NCBI GenBank assembly: GCA_008508345.1
Contig: QNGE01003249.1
Span: 1-64,000, forward strand
Source of the DNA: Paragonimus westermani
Taxonomy: Eukaryota > Platyhelminthes > Trematoda > Plagiorchiida > Troglotrematidae
Length of the DNA stretch: 64,000 bases
Reading direction: 5' to 3'
The stretch's first letter is position 1. Each line of letters opens with the position of its first letter. Positions 61,304 through 64,000 of the stretch are shown piece by piece. The notes beneath the pieces were generated by a model. That model saw only the letters and a list, made by a program, of their open reading frames with translations, was not told where the DNA came from and searched no databases. The translations under genes were made by a program, and so were the position numbers.

Positions 61304-63060
61304 CTAGTCATATAAACACAGTGAGAACGTGATTTGATAACACCATTTTGGTAGTTGGTACAAACAAACCCATCTAGATGAACAAAATGTTTCACCAAAA
61401 TTAAAAAAGGGTAGCATATCGAAGATACTAATGATAAGGGGGGTAAAATCGTCGGCTTGCACACCATAATAGATCTGACGGATTTTGATCGGCAAACACA
61501 GTACGGGAGAATTGAACGGGCTATCGATCTCCTTGATGACTTCTTCCTTCAGCATGTCTTTCATTTGTAGGTCAATTTCCGGCTGCAAGTGTACTGGAGT
61601 TCTTCTTGGGCCGAATGGTCGAAATCTCCCTGGCTCGATAGAGATTGTGTTCAATTTAGTTACAATAGCAGTACAGGTCCTGATCCGAAGTGAACAATTC
61701 CTGAAATTTGCGTATCACTTCATTCATCAACCGGTTGTCACGAGTTGGGATCGCTCTGGATGCATTCACTTCAATTTGTCCAAACTGGGATTTTCGATTT
61801 CTCACAAATGGAACCACCTCAGACTTCGCTAAGACTTTAACACGCTTCAAAGCAATCACGGCATCAGCACGGTCAATAAAATCTGCTCCTAAAATACCCT
61901 GAAGTGCGTCACGGGAAATAACGAAAGGTTGTTGATCTACGTGACCACCGATTGAGACATTACATTCTGCCAGGCCATTAACTTTGAGAGTAAACCCACT
62001 GAAGAGTCAAACGACCATCGCACACAGCTTAACAATTTTTCCTGATCTCGGCCCAACCAATTAAATCGTGGTCCCAGGGTTAACCAAACAGAGCTCCTAG
62101 TTAGCATTAATTTCTGACCTAGCCTGAACTGCCGTCTTATCAACTGCTCCAATTACCGGATCTCATTGTCCAGACAAAAAACAATCAAGGAAAAGTTTAT
62201 TCAGGTACAACCTCCTTGCTAGTTGGGTAAAATCTTCGCCAGTGTTAATGTCTTTCGCATCTGTAGCCTACTTCGCTACGATTTTCCTCCTTCTTCACCT
62301 TCAAAGCCACCAATTCCTGAGTCAAACCTTCCACTGCACTTGGAAGGTCATCCAGTTCAACCTGTTCGCTTGCCTTTAACTCGTTGACTGTCACGAAGTT
62401 TTCTGCTAACAATTGTCGGCCTGCACCAACCAACTGTCTCAACGTCATCGGATGTGCGATGAGTGCAATCTTGAACTGTTATCGGACTGTTGGTGGTATT
62501 CCTTCCAAGAACCGATCTGTCAGCATGTGCTGCCCTGGGTCATGGTTCAAACGCGACAGGGCTATTGACAACGCTGCCCGGAGTGATGAGGCGTAAACGA
62601 GAGCATCGCCTCCTTCGCGGCGCATCCAGCACCGCATTCACTCTGCTCTTGAGCACCATCCGCAGGTTCGCTCGATCGGTCTTGACTCCGACTGCCTCCG
62701 CTATATCCTTGAAGCCCTCTAGGAAACTTCAGACGTTTTCATCCTTAAACGGCTGCGGCCGCGGGATCTTCATCCTCCAATCCTGGTCACGGCACCAATT
62801 GTTGTGAGCCAAGAACGTGGATGGCGAAAGGGCTGCTTATTCACAAGTGGGTTATGCGTTTCAACGGGACCACAAACAAAAAAACAACTCATATGTGCTC
62901 GACACTGATCTAAGGGCGTCACGGTTGCCACGGGCGCCAGTGCTCAGTTTATTTGTGTACCGAGAACCACATCATGTCATGCTGCATTCCAATGCATCGC
63001 GTCTTTTTTCCACAGCTACTTTAATGTCAAAATCCACGCTCCTGCCTCACTACTGAAGTG
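61304..63060 (-). mobile_element. Ty3/Gypsy element, minus copy, truncated in RT
   Basis: From high to low coordinate: an LTR-like stretch with AATAAA on the minus strand (63,060 to about 62,815), the leader block 'ttggtgccgtgaccaggatt' (62,803 down), Gag with NFVTVNELKASEQVELDDLP and GLTQELVALKVKKEENRSEV (62,448-62,245), a protease region near 61,990-61,860 (LGADFIDRADAVI), and the start of RT, GRFRPFGPRRTPVHLQPEID (61,630) with SPFNSPVLCLP. It ends before the catalytic box. The Gag is closely like that of the plus copy at 40.9-41.1 kb. Stops and frame changes show that it is inactive. Confidence 0.85.
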
Positions 63061-64000
63061 GTAGTGTGAGTAGCGTAGTGTAATCGCTCGTCCTAACTAT
63101 ACGACTACATTTTATGATAGTCTGCTGGTGTATGGCCGACTCGCACGTTGCTCTAGATTACACAACGGAATATGAAATGGGAATGGTTCGAATAGGCGTT
63201 GCTGCCACGGAGCGTGGCTCCCATCAACTAAATCTGTTAATCGAACCCGTAAAACGTTGGACCATTGATTAGGATGATGCTACACCAGCAAAAACTGAAA
63301 TAAAAGTAGCCTAGTGAAAAACTGAAGGAAAGTATCTCAGTTGTGCAACAAGTAGAGAAGCAAATATGTCACTTATAATGAGGAAGGCGTCATGAAGCAG
63401 AAAAAGACTGTCATCAAATCCGAGACGAGGAAAACAGATGACCGCAGTGTTGCTTCAAAAATTATTGGCATAACTGCTTCTCAAACGATAGAACAGATAA
63501 ATTTGATATAAAAAAAACTGGTATGGGTGAGAATACGGTGGAGAGCAGCAAGAACAGGCGTACATTCGAATTGATAGACGCGTATGGAACCAGCCGGCAA
63601 AAACTAGTCGCCTAGTTTGGGAAACGATGAAACTATGAACTGAGAAACAATTGGCAATGGCCTCTGGGAAACACGACTAGCCTCTCACGTCCCAATCTTC
63701 TAAGACCATCCGGAAGAATTGCACATTCTTGATCATTTTAAGTCATACAATACAGGTACTGACAGCGTCTAAAGTTGTGTTCTCGTTCGGTTCCAAGCAT
63801 TTGTTAATCGTTTGTGATACTAACAGCACTGTAAGAAGCAAATGATAAGTTAACAAGCACGTACATAAGGAAAAAGTCAAGTAGTGCCGGTATATCATTC
63901 CACTGCACATCAGGGGATAACAGGACATTGATGAGTGTGAAAAGTAAGCTGTGTGATGCGTATATTAAATAAACGCCAATTTAGGATTTTACCGAGAAAA
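63061..64000. other. No recognised gene
   Basis: Likely intron of the minus-strand gene ending at 60,207, or intergenic. Frames are under 65 codons. Confidence 0.4.

Noticed and set aside
1..64000. CRISPR array, bacterial operon, viral genome or rRNA
   Set aside because: No spaced short repeats, ribosome-binding patterns, rRNA blocks or continuous gene order were seen; the window is eukaryotic nuclear DNA.

Overview
The window reads as nuclear DNA of a flatworm, most probably a digenean fluke. The reasons are split genes with very short GT-AG introns (29 to 36 nt), and a dense load of decayed retroelements of kinds common in fluke genomes: endonuclease/reverse-transcriptase LINEs, Penelope-like elements with a GIY-YIG domain, Ty3/Gypsy elements, a Tc1/mariner copy and tRNA-derived SINE-like units. 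There are no operons, bacterial genes, CRISPR arrays or rRNA. The species cannot be fixed from this sequence. Two single unknown bases (12,098 and 51,747) mark weak assembly joins; the second lies between two identical 150-bp copies.

Host genes. (1) Minus strand, 5.08-6.53 kb: the N-terminal two thirds of a PNUTS/PPP1R10-like nuclear PP1 regulator, as seven exon segments carrying the TFIIS N-terminal-type domain and the PP1-binding RVSW motif. (2) Minus strand, 16.28-22.71 kb: an unrecognised gene with at least five exons, one coding a run of about 30 aspartates; its longest recognised intron (4.7 kb) holds a Gypsy remnant and a SINE-like unit. (3) Minus strand, 23.8-24.0 kb: a weak candidate exon, perhaps part of gene 2. 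(4) Plus strand, 24.63-24.75 kb: a terminal exon with a poly(A) signal. (5) Plus strand, 53.96-54.92 kb (two exons) and 59.53-59.97 kb (three terminal exons): one or two unrecognised genes. (6) Minus strand, 60.21-61.0 kb: a terminal exon for a Pro/Gly-rich protein ending in a CCCH zinc finger, like the C-terminus of PNUTS. The last two genes converge and their poly(A) signals lie within 20 bp of each other.

Repeats. LINE pieces lie at 1-0.83, 1.08-1.91, 8.09-8.79, 11.55-13.10, 26.2-29.94, 36.4-37.1, 55.6-55.9, 57.0-57.3 and perhaps 58.0-58.3 kb. Several share one 3' end finishing in ATG/TGA triplets; at 36.4 kb this end abuts an 18-bp minisatellite whose unit also flanks the aspartate run of gene 2. 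Gypsy pieces lie at 20.2-21.45 (+), 40.25-42.2 (+) and 61.3-63.06 kb (-). Penelope-like pieces lie at 35.15-35.8 (+), 47.3-48.5 (-), 48.5-48.9 (+) and 51.6-52.0 kb (+). A Tc1/mariner copy lies at 50.16-51.54 kb. All are broken by stops, frameshifts or truncation.

The main puzzle is order: a PNUTS-like C-terminus lies about 54 kb on the upstream (5') side of a PNUTS-like N-terminus on the same strand. That needs two gene copies, an unrelated CCCH protein, or a scaffold error. No wholly new system was found; the best leads are the micro-introns, the shared LINE-tail/aspartate minisatellite, the SINE-like unit with inverted ends, and an unrecognised long decayed frame at 45.4-46.1 kb.
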